NCBI GenBank assembly: GCA_032051265.1
Contig: DAMBYU010000004.1
Location: 372,001 to 436,000, forward strand
Length of the DNA: 64,000 nt
Origin: Dryocola sp032051265
GTDB lineage: Bacteria > Pseudomonadota > Gammaproteobacteria > Enterobacterales > Enterobacteriaceae
Direction of reading: 5' to 3'
Shown: positions 16,505-25,417 of the stretch, piece after piece
How positions within the stretch are numbered: the first letter of the stretch is position 1
Layout: the number at the start of each line of letters is the position of its first letter
Program-made: the position numbers and the translations under genes
Notes under the pieces: generated by a model
Database searches by the model: none
Seen by the model: only the letters and a program-made list of their open reading frames with translations
Told to the model about the DNA's origin: nothing

Positions 16505-18886
16505 TTACTTAGCGTCGTCCGGCAAAGCGTAAGCGACGATGTAATCGCCCATCTTCGTGCCGAAGGAGCCGTGGCCACCTGCGGAAATCACGACGTACTG
16601 CTTACCGTTCACTTCATACGTCATCGGCGTTGCCTGGCCACCGGCCGGCAGACGAGCTTCCCACAGTTTTTCACCGTTGCTCATGTTATACGCACGCAGG
16701 TAGTTGTCTGCGGTGGCGCCAATAAACAGGACGTTACCTGCCGTGGAGATTGGACCGCCCAGCATCGGCATGCCCATTTTGAACGGCAGCGGAAGCGGTG
16801 AACTGTCGCGCACGGTACCGATGCGTTTTTTCCACACCACTTCGTTGCTTTTCAAATCCAGCGCAGAGATGTAGCCCCACGCCGGTTGCTTACAAGGTAA
16901 GCCGAACGGAGAGAGGAACGGGTTGAGCGTTACGCCGTACGGAACGCCATACTGCGGCTGAATGCCTGCCTCAGAACCGGTACCCTGCGCATCTTTAGGC
17001 GGCTCCATCGGGTTACCCGGGCCACGCGGCATCAGTTTAGAGACAAACGGCAGCGCCATTGGGTTGGCAATCGCTACCTGACGAGCAGGATCGACCGAAA
17101 TACCGCCCCATTCGAACATTCCCAGGTTACCAGGGAATACCAGCGTGCCCTGCTCAGATGGCGGGGTAAAGATGCCTTCATAACGCAGCTTGTGGAAGAT
17201 GACGCGGCAGACCAGTTGATCATAGATGGTCGCGCCCCACATATCCGCCCCGCTCAGATCTTTCTTCGGACGGAAGCTCAGCTCGGAGAAGGGTTGGGTA
17301 GGGGTGACGTAGTCGCCTTTCGCCGCGCCCTGCGGCACAGGTTTTTCCGGAGCCGGAACAACCAGCTTACCGTCACGACGATCCAATACAAAGATGTTGC
17401 CGGTTTTCGCCGGGGCGTAGATTACCGGAACGGTGTTGCCGTTCTTATCGGTGATATCCGCAAGCGTTGGCTGAGCTGGCATATCCATATCCCACAGATC
17501 GTGGTGTACGGTTTGATAGGACCACGCCAGTTTACCGGTCGTTGCGTTCAGCGCCAGAATACTGCTGGCATAGCGCTCCTGTTCCGGCGTGCGGTTGCCG
17601 CCCCAGATATCTGGCGTGGTGACACCCATTGGCAGATAGACCAGATCCAGTTTGGCATCGTAAGCTGCCGGCGCCCAGGAGTTCGGTGAGTTGATGGAGA
17701 AGTGATGCTCATCGCCCGGAATAGCATTCGGGTCTTTCGCACCCGGATCGAATGCCCACAGCAGTTTGCCGCTGTTCACATCAAATCCACGAATCACGCC
17801 AGATGGCTCACGGGTGGAGAAGTTATCCGTTACCGCGCCTGCAATGACGATGACTTTATCAGTAATGACTGGCGGTGAAGTCGGCTCGTACATGCCAGGC
17901 GTCGTTATCGGCATATTGGTTTGCAGGTTCAGAATACCTTTATTGCCGAAGCTTTCGCACAGCTGGCCGTTATCAGCATTCACCGCAAACAGGCGGCCAT
18001 CGTTCACCGGAAGAATGATGCGACGTGGACAGTCTGAAACGACGTCCGGGCTGGCGTTATCCGCTGTGGCTTCATGATAAGAGACGCCACGGCAGGTCAC
18101 GTGCTGGAATGTAGGGTTGGTATCCAGACGTGGATCAAATTTCCATTTCTGCTTGCCCGTTGCGGCATCCAGCGCGAAAAGCTGCTGGTGTGCGGTACAC
18201 AGGTAAAGCGTGTCACGGATTTTGATTGGGGTAACTTCGTTGGTGATTTCGCCCGGATCGGTTGGGCGTCTCACATCGCCGGTCTGGAACGTCCAGGCCT
18301 CTTTCAACTGACCGACGTTTTTATCGTTGATCTGTTTTAACGGAGAGTAGCGCTGGCCTTCCTGATTGCGGCCATAAGCGGGCCAGTCAGCATCGGGAAT
18401 AGTAGACGCTGGCGCGGCAGAAGCGGTTGCGTCTGCGCTGAGCGTGCCGTTAATTTCCTGCGGATCGTTAAATACCGCCCAGATCAGGGCCACAACGGTG
18501 ATAGCCAGAACGGCACCTAATGCCGGTGCGGCACCCGCGGAGGGTCGAATGAACTGGCGGTAGACGAAAGGTAACAGCAGCCACACGCCAAAGAAGAAGA
18601 GCACGTCTAAACGCGGCGTAAGCGCCCAGAAATCGAAACCGACTTCCCAGACGGACCATGCCAGGGTGCAAAGCAGCAATGCGGCATAAATCCACAGGGC
18701 CAGCACCTTGCGCTGCCACAGTAACCATGCGGTGACAAGCATCACCACCCCTGCAATTGGGTAGTAATAAGACCCACCAATTGCGACTAACCATATCCCG
18801 CCAATAAGTAAATACAGCCCGGTAAGTACCGCAAACAGGGCTGATAAGGTCGCGAGGAGACGCGATCCTGAGTTATTTATTTTCAC
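16505..18886 (-). CDS. gcd: Quinoprotein glucose dehydrogenase
   Basis: Membrane-bound PQQ-dependent enzyme oxidising glucose to gluconolactone in the periplasm and feeding electrons to ubiquinone. The N-terminal region (about 1-150) has five hydrophobic segments; the rest is an eight-bladed propeller with tryptophan-docking repeats (for example WAYGRNQEGQRYSPL, NSWAPAAYDAKLDLVYLPMG and DLWDMDMPAQP). The start is taken at the GTG ending at 18886 (VKINNSGSRLL), where similarity to E. coli MAINNTGSRRLL begins, giving 793 residues (796 in E. coli). The ribosome binding site is not strong, and an in-frame ATG at 18937 is possible. No PQQ synthesis genes are in the window. Confidence 0.95.
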   Translation of the reverse strand: MKINNSGSRLLATLSALFAVLTGLYLLIGGIWLVAIGGSYYYPIAGVVMLVTAWLLWQRKVLALWIYAALLLCTLAWSVWEVGFDFWALTPRLDVLFFFGVWLLLPFVYRQFIRPSAGAAPALGAVLAITVVALIWAVFNDPQEINGTLSADATASAAPASTIPDADWPAYGRNQEGQRYSPLKQINDKNVGQLKEAWTFQTGDVRRPTDPGEITNEVTPIKIRDTLYLCTAHQQLFALDAATGKQKWKFDPRLDTNPTFQHVTCRGVSYHEATADNASPDVVSDCPRRIILPVNDGRLFAVNADNGQLCESFGNKGILNLQTNMPITTPGMYEPTSPPVITDKVIVIAGAVTDNFSTREPSGVIRGFDVNSGKLLWAFDPGAKDPNAIPGDEHHFSINSPNSWAPAAYDAKLDLVYLPMGVTTPDIWGGNRTPEQERYASSILALNATTGKLAWSYQTVHHDLWDMDMPAQPTLADITDKNGNTVPVIYAPAKTGNIFVLDRRDGKLVVPAPEKPVPQGAAKGDYVTPTQPFSELSFRPKKDLSGADMWGATIYDQLVCRVIFHKLRYEGIFTPPSEQGTLVFPGNLGMFEWGGISVDPARQVAIANPMALPFVSKLMPRGPGNPMEPPKDAQGTGSEAGIQPQYGVPYGVTLNPFLSPFGLPCKQPAWGYISALDLKSNEVVWKKRIGTVRDSSPLPLPFKMGMPMLGGPISTAGNVLFIGATADNYLRAYNMSNGEKLWEARLPAGGQATPMTYEVNGKQYVVISAGGHGSFGTKMGDYIVAYALPDDAK

Positions 18887-18994
18887 AATTATCACGCTCT
18901 TAAAAGTTTGATAGCAATTTATTATAGTTATTAACATGTGTGACTCGCATCACATAAATGGCTTTTTATTGAAAACGTCTGCGAGAGTGTTTTG

Positions 18995-19004
18995 CTGTTA
19001 TACT
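18995..19004 (+). promoter_or_regulatory. Extended -10 promoter of hpt
   Basis: CTGTTATACT contains TG-n-TATACT, an extended -10 element, about 80 bases before the hpt start. No good -35 is seen, which such promoters can do without. Confidence 0.5.
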
Positions 19005-19082
19005 GCTGGCCTGAATATTTTGTGTTGGATTAACCTGAACCGGCATTAAATTATTTGTTTTTAAAATCATGTGGTTATAGAT

Positions 19083-19619
19083 ATGAAACATACTGTAGAA
19101 GTCATGATTCCGGAAACGGAAATCAAAGCCCGCATCGCTGAGCTCGGCCGCCTGATAAGCGAGCATTACCGTGACAGCGGTAGTGATATGGTGCTGGTGG
19201 GGTTATTGCGCGGCTCGTTTATGTTTATGGCGGACCTGTGTCGTGAAGTACAGGTGCCCCATGAAGTCGATTTTATGACCGCTTCCAGCTATGGCAGCGG
19301 CATGTCCACCACCCGCGATGTGAAAATCCTCAAAGACCTGGATGAGGATATCCGCGGTAAAGACGTGCTGATCGTTGAGGACATCATCGATTCTGGCAAT
19401 ACGTTAAGTAAAGTGCGTGAAATCCTCAGCCTGCGCCAGCCAAAGTCCCTCGCTATCTGCACGCTGCTGGATAAACCAGAGCGCCGCGAAGTGGACGTCA
19501 ACGTTGAGTGGGTTGGTTTCTCCATCCCTGACGAGTTTGTGGTGGGTTACGGTATTGATTATGCTCAGCGCTATCGTCACCTGCCATACGTCGGCAAGGT
19601 AGTGCTGCTGGACGAGTAG
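19083..19619 (+). CDS. hpt: Hypoxanthine phosphoribosyltransferase
   Basis: Purine salvage enzyme converting hypoxanthine (and less well guanine) plus PRPP to IMP/GMP. The PRPP-binding motif VLIVEDIIDSGNTL is at residues 95-108 of the 178-residue form starting at ATG 19083, the E. coli length. A GTG at 19071 would add four residues (VVID); neither start has a strong ribosome binding site. It is convergent with can, with a shared terminator between them. Confidence 0.96.
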   Translation: MKHTVEVMIPETEIKARIAELGRLISEHYRDSGSDMVLVGLLRGSFMFMADLCREVQVPHEVDFMTASSYGSGMSTTRDVKILKDLDEDIRGKDVLIVEDIIDSGNTLSKVREILSLRQPKSLAICTLLDKPERREVDVNVEWVGFSIPDEFVVGYGIDYAQRYRHLPYVGKVVLLDE

Positions 19620-19633
19620 CTTAACGCGCAACA

Positions 19634-19663
19634 AGCAAAAGGGCCTTCAGGGCCCTTTTTGCT
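19634..19663. terminator. Bidirectional terminator between hpt and can
   Basis: GCAAAAGGGCC...GGCCCTTTTTGC: GGGCC/GGCCC stem flanked by A4 and T5, so both strands read a hairpin plus T-run. Confidence 0.9.
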
Positions 19664-19670
19664 ATCTGCA

Positions 19671-20351
19671 TTACTCGGCAGATATTCTATTCTTATGGCT
19701 GCTGTGGGAGAGCCGCAGGTTTGAAATCCCGCTACGGTAACCCTGCTCAAGCGATTCGCGGCTGGTTGCAGTCACTTCCAGATCGCGCAGGCGACCATCG
19801 TGTATACCATAGGCCCAGCCGTGAACGGTTACTTTCTGCCCACGTTTCCATGCGGATTGCATAATCGTGGAGTGGCCCAGGTTATACACCTGCTCCATAA
19901 CATTCAGTTCACATAAAGTATCAAGCCGCTGTTCCTGCGGGAGCTCTCCCAGCAGCGAGCTATGCTTGAACCAGATATCACGAATGTGCAGCAGCCAGTT
20001 GTTGATGAGTCCTAAGTCCGGATTTTCAACCGCCGCCTGTACGCCGCCACAGCCGTAGTGCCCGCAGATGATGATATGTTCAACTTCAAGCACATCTACC
20101 GCGTATTGCACGACAGAAAGGCAGTTTAAGTCGGTATGGATGACCAGGTTTGCCACGTTACGGTGAACAAACAATTCACCGGGCTCAAGACCGGTCAGGC
20201 GTTCAGCCGGTACGCGGCTATCCGAGCAGCCAATCCACAGAAAACGGGGTTTCTGTGCCAAAGCCAGGCGTTCGAAGAAGCCCGGGTCTTCATCTTCCAT
20301 CAGTTTCGACCACATCTGGTTATTGCTGATGAGTGTATCTATGTCTTTCAT
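19671..20351 (-). CDS. can: Beta-class carbonic anhydrase Can
   Basis: Zinc enzyme interconverting CO2 and bicarbonate, needed for growth in air. Zn ligands C42, D44, H98 and C101 with R46 are all present (CSDSR; HYGCGG). The start MKDIDTLISN is chosen by similarity; a frame 17 codons longer lies in the leader. The protein has 226 residues, six more than the 220 of E. coli, through a C-terminal tail (NRISAE) after the conserved SHK end, which suggests loss of the ancestral stop. It is divergent from yadG. Confidence 0.96.
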   Translation of the reverse strand: MKDIDTLISNNQMWSKLMEDEDPGFFERLALAQKPRFLWIGCSDSRVPAERLTGLEPGELFVHRNVANLVIHTDLNCLSVVQYAVDVLEVEHIIICGHYGCGGVQAAVENPDLGLINNWLLHIRDIWFKHSSLLGELPQEQRLDTLCELNVMEQVYNLGHSTIMQSAWKRGQKVTVHGWAYGIHDGRLRDLEVTATSRESLEQGYRSGISNLRLSHSSHKNRISAE

Positions 20352-20459
20352 GGAGGTTAACAACCTGTAACCGAATAAGTGCGTTGAGGTAATATAGGGC
20401 AACTCGATAAATTTTAAAACTGCTTAACAAATTTGCATCATGAAAGGTAACCCCAAACG

Positions 20460-21383
20460 ATGACCATTGCATTAGAACTATCTAAGCTCACGAAAACCTA
20501 TCCCGGCGGCGTACAGGCGCTGCGCGGAATAGATCTTCGCGTTGAGGCAGGGGATTTTTATGCCTTACTTGGCCCGAACGGCGCAGGCAAATCCACCACC
20601 ATCGGTATAATCAGCTCGCTGGTAAATAAAACCTCAGGCCATGTGCAGGTGTTTGGTTATGACCTGCAAAAGGATGTGGTAAATGCGAAGCGCCAGCTTG
20701 GTCTGGTCCCGCAGGAATTTAACTTCAACCCGTTCGAGACGGTGCAACAGATCGTTGTACATCAGGCTGGCTATTACGGCGTTGAGCGCGGCGAAGCGAT
20801 AGCGCGCAGCGAAAAGTATCTAAAGCAGCTCGATCTGTGGGAAAAACGCAATGAACGTGCGCGCATGTTATCAGGCGGTATGAAGCGTCGCTTAATGATT
20901 GCCCGCGCCCTGATGCATGAGCCTAAGCTGTTGATTCTTGATGAGCCCACCGCAGGCGTGGATATTGAACTTCGTCGTTCCATGTGGGGCTTCTTAAAAG
21001 ATCTGAACGACAAGGGCACCACCATTATTCTGACGACGCACTATCTGGAAGAAGCAGAGATGCTGTGCCGCAATATCGGCATTATTCAGAGCGGCGAGCT
21101 TGTTGAAAACACCTCGATGAAGTCGCTGCTTTCCAAACTAAAGTCCGAAACTTTTATTCTCGATCTGGCATCAAAAAGCCCGCTGCCGAAGCTTGATGGC
21201 TATCAGTATCGCCTGGTCGATACCTCAACGCTTGAAGTAGAAGTGCTGCGCGAGCAGGGCATTAACAGCGTCTTTAGTCAATTAAGCGCGCAGGGCATTC
21301 AGGTATTAAGTATGCGTAACAAAGCCAACCGGCTGGAAGAGCTATTCGTCACGCTGGTAACTAAAAAAGGAGACCAGGCATGA
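20460..21383 (+). CDS. yadG: ABC transporter ATP-binding protein YadG
   Basis: Cytoplasmic ATPase of an ABC-2 type exporter with YadH. Walker A GPNGAGKST is at residues 38-46, the signature LSGGMKRRL near 137, and Walker B LLILDEPTAGVD follows. The MKRR form of the signature and the C-terminal extension are typical of drug/polysaccharide export ATPases. 307 residues (308 in E. coli). The substrate is not established. Its TGA overlaps the yadH start (ATGA), so translation is coupled. Confidence 0.93.
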   Translation: MTIALELSKLTKTYPGGVQALRGIDLRVEAGDFYALLGPNGAGKSTTIGIISSLVNKTSGHVQVFGYDLQKDVVNAKRQLGLVPQEFNFNPFETVQQIVVHQAGYYGVERGEAIARSEKYLKQLDLWEKRNERARMLSGGMKRRLMIARALMHEPKLLILDEPTAGVDIELRRSMWGFLKDLNDKGTTIILTTHYLEEAEMLCRNIGIIQSGELVENTSMKSLLSKLKSETFILDLASKSPLPKLDGYQYRLVDTSTLEVEVLREQGINSVFSQLSAQGIQVLSMRNKANRLEELFVTLVTKKGDQA

Positions 21384-22150
21384 TGCATCTTTACTGGGTG
21401 GCGTTAAAAAGCATCTGGACCAAAGAGATCCACCGCTTCACCCGCATCTGGATCCAGACGCTGGTGCCGCCTGTTATCACCATGACGCTCTATTTTATTA
21501 TCTTCGGTAATCTGATTGGCTCGCGCATCGGTGAAATGCACGGCTTTACCTACATGCAATTTATCGTGCCGGGTTTGATCATGATGGCGGTGATCACCAA
21601 CGCTTACGCCAACGTCGCCTCGTCGTTCTTCAGCGCGAAGTTCCAGCGCAATATTGAAGAGCTGCTGGTGGCCCCGGTCCCCACGCATGTGATCATCGCC
21701 GGTTACGTTGGCGGTGGCGTGGCGCGTGGCCTGTGTGTGGGCGTGCTGGTTACGGCGATTTCTCTGTTCTTTGTGCCGTTCCAGGTGCACTCATGGTTGT
21801 TCGTAGCCCTGACGCTGGTGCTGACCGCGATCCTGTTCTCACTGGCGGGATTACTGAACGCCGTGTTTGCCAAAACGTTTGACGACATCAGCCTGATTCC
21901 TACGTTTGTGCTGACGCCGCTGACCTATCTGGGCGGCGTGTTCTACTCGCTGACGCTGCTGCCGCCTTTCTGGCAGGCGCTGTCGCATCTGAACCCCATC
22001 GTCTACATGATAAGCGGCTTCCGCTTTGGCTTCCTTGGCATCAGCGACGTGCCGTTACTCTTCACCGTAGTGGTGCTGGTGGCCTTTATCGCCGCGTTTT
22101 ATCTGCTGTGCTGGTATCTAATCCAGCGTGGTCGCGGCTTACGTAGCTAA
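21380..22150 (+). CDS. yadH: ABC-2 type permease YadH
   Basis: Membrane partner of YadG, with 256 residues and about six hydrophobic segments, of the ABC-2 permease family. Conserved stretches include QRNIEELLVAPVP and the C-terminal TFVLTPLTYLGGVFYSL. The start ATG overlaps the yadG stop by four bases; a second ATG follows at 21383. Full-length similarity to E. coli YadH. The exported compound is unknown. Confidence 0.93.
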   Translation: MMHLYWVALKSIWTKEIHRFTRIWIQTLVPPVITMTLYFIIFGNLIGSRIGEMHGFTYMQFIVPGLIMMAVITNAYANVASSFFSAKFQRNIEELLVAPVPTHVIIAGYVGGGVARGLCVGVLVTAISLFFVPFQVHSWLFVALTLVLTAILFSLAGLLNAVFAKTFDDISLIPTFVLTPLTYLGGVFYSLTLLPPFWQALSHLNPIVYMISGFRFGFLGISDVPLLFTVVVLVAFIAAFYLLCWYLIQRGRGLRS

Positions 22151-22154
22151 CCGT

Positions 22155-22181
22155 ACTGGCTTCCCCTGTGGGGAAGCCAGT
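22155..22181. repeat. Perfect 12-bp hairpin after yadH
   Basis: ACTGGCTTCCCC (22155-22166), loop TGT, GGGGAAGCCAGT (22170-22181). The stem is strong but no T-run follows, so it would stabilise or end the yadGH mRNA rather than act as a classic terminator. Confidence 0.75.
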
Positions 22182-22267
22182 CAGGATTTCCCGTCGAAGA
22201 TTGACTGACATCACACCGCCTGACCTCCACTCTGTCAAACTGGCATTTCGCTAACAGGAGATGCGAT

Positions 22268-22702
22268 ATGTTGGGATGGGTGATCGCAGGTCACGACTAT
22301 TTAGCACAGGATATGCTGGACGTTATGGAAAAACGTTTTGGTCCGCAATCTCAATGCTGCGCCGTCAATTTCTGGCAAGGGCTAAGTACGAATATGCTTA
22401 GCCGCATGCTGTGCGATGCGCTTTACAAGTGCGATTCCGGAGACGGGGTCATCTTTCTGACGGATAAAATGGGCGCCGCGCCCTACCGCACAGCCGCGCA
22501 GTTGAGCCATAAATATTCCCATTGCGAAGTTATCTCCGGCGTCACGCTACCGCTGCTTTTCGCTATGCGACATCACCGCGATACGCTCACCAGCGATGCT
22601 TTCCGCCAGCTCATTGTCGAGCAGGGTGGCAAAGGGGTAACCAGCCTCTGGCACCAGCAGCAACAACATCCGCCTTTTGTGCTGGCATCGTTATCAATTT
22701 GA
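22268..22702 (+). CDS. yadI: PTS EIIA-type (mannose family) protein YadI
   Basis: Soluble protein of 144 residues of the mannose/sorbose-family EIIA fold. The start MLGWVIAGHD places the likely phosphorylated histidine at H9, matching H10 of the ManX EIIA domain. The later FLTDKMGAAPYRTA and VISGVTLPLL correspond to the EIIA pattern (FLVD.WGGSP; VIAGVNIPML). No EIIB, EIIC or EIID gene is adjacent, so its partner and sugar are unknown. The ribosome binding site is AACAGGAG. Confidence 0.88.
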   Translation: MLGWVIAGHDYLAQDMLDVMEKRFGPQSQCCAVNFWQGLSTNMLSRMLCDALYKCDSGDGVIFLTDKMGAAPYRTAAQLSHKYSHCEVISGVTLPLLFAMRHHRDTLTSDAFRQLIVEQGGKGVTSLWHQQQQHPPFVLASLSI

Positions 22703-22780
22703 AAGGTTGGTATCAGGCGGGCTTTTGTTAGAATAAGCGCTCTTTCCCGTCGTTGTGCAAAAAGTGCCATCAAATCCGTT

Positions 22781-24025
22781 ATGTTAACTCGCTTTTTTTT
22801 CTGCCTGCTGATGCTCTCCTGTGTCGGTATGGCTAATGCCAGCCTGCTCAGCAGTCAGGCTACCCCTGCGCAATATATGCAAACTACCGAAGATGCCGAT
22901 ATCTGGGCGCAGGTAGGGAACAAGGTCATCTCGGTAGGCACAATACAGGAAGGACAAATTCTTGCGGTGGTGCCAACCGCTGCGGATTACTACGAATTCA
23001 GGTTTGGGTTCGGCACCGGCTTCATCGATAAAACGCATCTCGGGCCGGTGGCGGGCAAGCAGCGGATTGAAGACCGCCTGGGCGATTTAAACAAGCCGCT
23101 CAGCAATCAGAACCTTGTCACCTTCCGCGATGTGCAAATCTATAACGCCCCGAGCACGGGCAGTGCGCCTTTTGGTGCGCTTGCAGACAATCTGCGTTAC
23201 CCTGTTATTGCCCGTCTGAAAGATCGCCTCAACCAGACCTGGTTTCAAATCCGTATCGGCAACCGTCTGGGCTATGTCAGCAGCCTGGATGCGCAGCAGG
23301 ATAATGGCATTCCGGTGCTGACTTACCATCACATCCTGCGCGACGAAGAAAACACGCGCTTTCGTCATACCTCAACTACCACTTCCGTGGTGGCCTTCAG
23401 CAACCAGATGACCTGGCTGCGCGATATGGGTTACACCACGCTGACCCTGTACCAGCTTGAAGGCTATGTGCGTAATCGCATGAATTTGCCGGCGCGTTCG
23501 GTGGTGATCACCTTCGATGACGGGCTAAAATCGGTTTATCGCTACGCCTGGCCAATTCTTAAAGAGTACGGCTTTAAAGCGACCTCTTTTATCATCTCAT
23601 CGCGTATTAAGCGCCACCCGCAGCGGTGGAATCCGAAGGCATTGCAGTTTATGAGCCTGCAGGAACTACAGGCCAGCCAGGACGTGTTTGACGTGCAGTC
23701 ACATACCCATTTCCTGCATCGCGTCGACGGCTATCGTCATCCGATTCTGCTTAGCCGCAGCTACCATAATATTCTGTTCGATTTTGAGCGTTCAAGGCGT
23801 GCGCTGGCGCAGTTCAACCCGCACGTCTTATATCTGTCGTATCCGTTTGGCGGCTATGACGACAAAGCGGTGAAGGCGGCAAACGACGCGGGATTCCATA
23901 TGGCGGTGACGACGGTGAGAGGCAAGGTGAAGCCGGGGGATAATCCGTTCCTGCTAAAACGGCTTTATATATTGCGTACGGATTCGCTGGAGACGATGTC
24001 GCGGTTGATTACTAACCAGCCCTAA
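22781..24025 (+). CDS. yadE: Exported polysaccharide deacetylase YadE
   Basis: Predicted envelope NodB-type carbohydrate esterase. N-terminal signal peptide (cut likely after ANA, residue 20; C14 could be a poor lipobox). The first half has an SH3-like look (VGNKVISVGTIQEGQ, YVSSLD). The deacetylase domain has TFDDG at 244-248 (catalytic/metal Asp pair) and the histidine motif SHTHFLH at 307-313, then YPFGGYD at 354-360. 414 residues, near the 409 of E. coli. The substrate is not known. No good ribosome binding site precedes the ATG at 22781. Convergent with panD. Confidence 0.88.
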   Translation: MLTRFFFCLLMLSCVGMANASLLSSQATPAQYMQTTEDADIWAQVGNKVISVGTIQEGQILAVVPTAADYYEFRFGFGTGFIDKTHLGPVAGKQRIEDRLGDLNKPLSNQNLVTFRDVQIYNAPSTGSAPFGALADNLRYPVIARLKDRLNQTWFQIRIGNRLGYVSSLDAQQDNGIPVLTYHHILRDEENTRFRHTSTTTSVVAFSNQMTWLRDMGYTTLTLYQLEGYVRNRMNLPARSVVITFDDGLKSVYRYAWPILKEYGFKATSFIISSRIKRHPQRWNPKALQFMSLQELQASQDVFDVQSHTHFLHRVDGYRHPILLSRSYHNILFDFERSRRALAQFNPHVLYLSYPFGGYDDKAVKAANDAGFHMAVTTVRGKVKPGDNPFLLKRLYILRTDSLETMSRLITNQP

Positions 24026-24034
24026 TCTTAGGGC

Positions 24035-24067
24035 AAAAAAAGACCCGCTTAAAGCGGGTCTTTTTAT
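24035..24067. terminator. Bidirectional terminator between yadE and panD
   Basis: AAAAAGACCCGC / GCGGGTCTTTTT with a five-base loop, giving a T-run on both strands for the convergent genes. Confidence 0.9.
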
Positions 24068-24077
24068 ATTCAGTACC

Positions 24078-24458
24078 TTAAGCCACCTGAACCGGTACGG
24101 CTTTCGCCAGGCGCTTCATCTCGTTATCGCCGTCAAAATAGGCGACTTTGGGCTGCCAGGTGCGAGCCTGCTCGTCCGGCATCGTCACATAGGTGGCGAT
24201 AATCAGGATGTCGCCCACGTCGGCACAGTGCGCCGCCGCACCGTTGACGGAGATAATTTTAGAACCGCGCTCGCCGGCAATGGCGTAGGTGGAGAAACGC
24301 TTGCCGTTGGTCACGTTGTAAATGTCGATGGCTTCATATTCCAGAATGCCTGCCGCCTCCAGGAAGTCCTGATCGATGGCGCAGGAGCCTTCATAGTGCA
24401 AGTCCGCCTGGGTCACTTTCACGCGGTGTAACTTGCCTTGCAGCATGGTGCGAATCAT
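24078..24458 (-). CDS. panD: Aspartate 1-decarboxylase proenzyme
   Basis: Pyruvoyl enzyme making beta-alanine from aspartate for pantothenate synthesis. 126 residues as in E. coli. The self-cleavage site G24-S25 is present (HYEGSCAIDQ). In E. coli a separate gene, yadD, lies between panD and panC; here only 91 bases separate them, so co-transcription with panBC is possible. Confidence 0.97.
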   Translation of the reverse strand: MIRTMLQGKLHRVKVTQADLHYEGSCAIDQDFLEAAGILEYEAIDIYNVTNGKRFSTYAIAGERGSKIISVNGAAAHCADVGDILIIATYVTMPDEQARTWQPKVAYFDGDNEMKRLAKAVPVQVA

Positions 24459-24549
24459 AAATTAAACCTTTGTTGCTGGGCTTAAACAGAACCTTTTTAG
24501 AGGTTCGATGAATATATTGGCGCAGTATTGCCCCTTTTTCAGGGAGTGT

Positions 24550-25404
24550 CTACTGCGCTAAATCAACCTGAATATTATCAATCAGACGCGCCTGGCCAAG
24601 CCATGCGGCCATCAGAACCACCGCGCGTTTACTCTGGGCACTCAGCTCCAGCAGCGTGTCCGCATCGCGAATTTGCAGGTCGTCAGAACGAAAGCCTTGT
24701 TCGTTCAGCTCGGTTGCCGCGATGGCCAACATTTCCTGGGTATCTCGTTCGCCCGCGCGCAGCTTATCGGCCAGCGAGTTCATGACTCTGGACAGGCCCG
24801 GGGCGATTTTGCGCTGATCGGCGCTCAGGTAGCCATTGCGGGAGCTTAGCGCCAGACCATCTTTAGCGCGCACCGTTGGCACGCCGACGATCTCGATGTC
24901 GTAGCCCATATCGGCAACCATTTTGCGGATAAGCGCCAGCTGCTGGTAATCTTTTTCGCCAAAGCAGGCAATATCAGGCTGCACCAGGTTAAACAGCTTG
25001 CTGACGATAGTGGATACGCCGCGGAAATGACCCGGGCGGCTCGCGCCTTCAAGGATGGTGGAGATCCCCGGCACATCGACAAAGGTCTGAGTATCCATGC
25101 CCTGCGGATAGATGTCTGACGGAGCGGGGGCAAAAACCAGATCGACCTTACGGCGATTCAGTTTCTCACAGTCTTCCTGCAAAGTACGCGGGTAGCGCGT
25201 CAGATCTTCCGGGCGGTCGAACTGCATTGGATTGACAAAAATGCTCACCACCACGACATCGGCCACGGCTTTCGCTTCTTCGACCAGCGTCATGTGCCCG
25301 TCGTGCAGATTGCCCATGGTTGGTACCAGCGCGATGCGTTTACCTTCCTGGCGCCAGCGGCGAATTTGCAGGCGGAGCTGCGGTAACGTCTCGATAATCA
25401 ACAC
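24550..25404 (-). CDS. panC: Pantothenate synthetase
   Basis: ATP-dependent ligation of pantoate and beta-alanine. ATP motif PTMGNLHDGH near residues 28-37 (HIGH-like) and the later KDGLALSSRN (KMSKS-like) are seen. Translation is assigned to the GTG ending at 25404 (VLIIETLP) behind AGGAGAAA, giving 284 residues (283 in E. coli); an upstream extension overlaps panB and is rejected. panB ends 13 bases upstream: a panBC operon. Confidence 0.97.
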   Translation of the reverse strand: MLIIETLPQLRLQIRRWRQEGKRIALVPTMGNLHDGHMTLVEEAKAVADVVVVSIFVNPMQFDRPEDLTRYPRTLQEDCEKLNRRKVDLVFAPAPSDIYPQGMDTQTFVDVPGISTILEGASRPGHFRGVSTIVSKLFNLVQPDIACFGEKDYQQLALIRKMVADMGYDIEIVGVPTVRAKDGLALSSRNGYLSADQRKIAPGLSRVMNSLADKLRAGERDTQEMLAIAATELNEQGFRSDDLQIRDADTLLELSAQSKRAVVLMAAWLGQARLIDNIQVDLAQ

Positions 25405-25417
25405 AACTTTTCTCCTG

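Noticed and set aside
14874..16600. Long minus-strand frames opposite cueO
   Set aside because: His-rich translations are the antisense image of the Met/His copper sites of CueO.
22781..22822. Lipoprotein signal in YadE
   Set aside because: C14 follows MLS, which is a poor lipobox; an ordinary signal peptide ending at ANA is at least as good, so no lipoprotein call was made.
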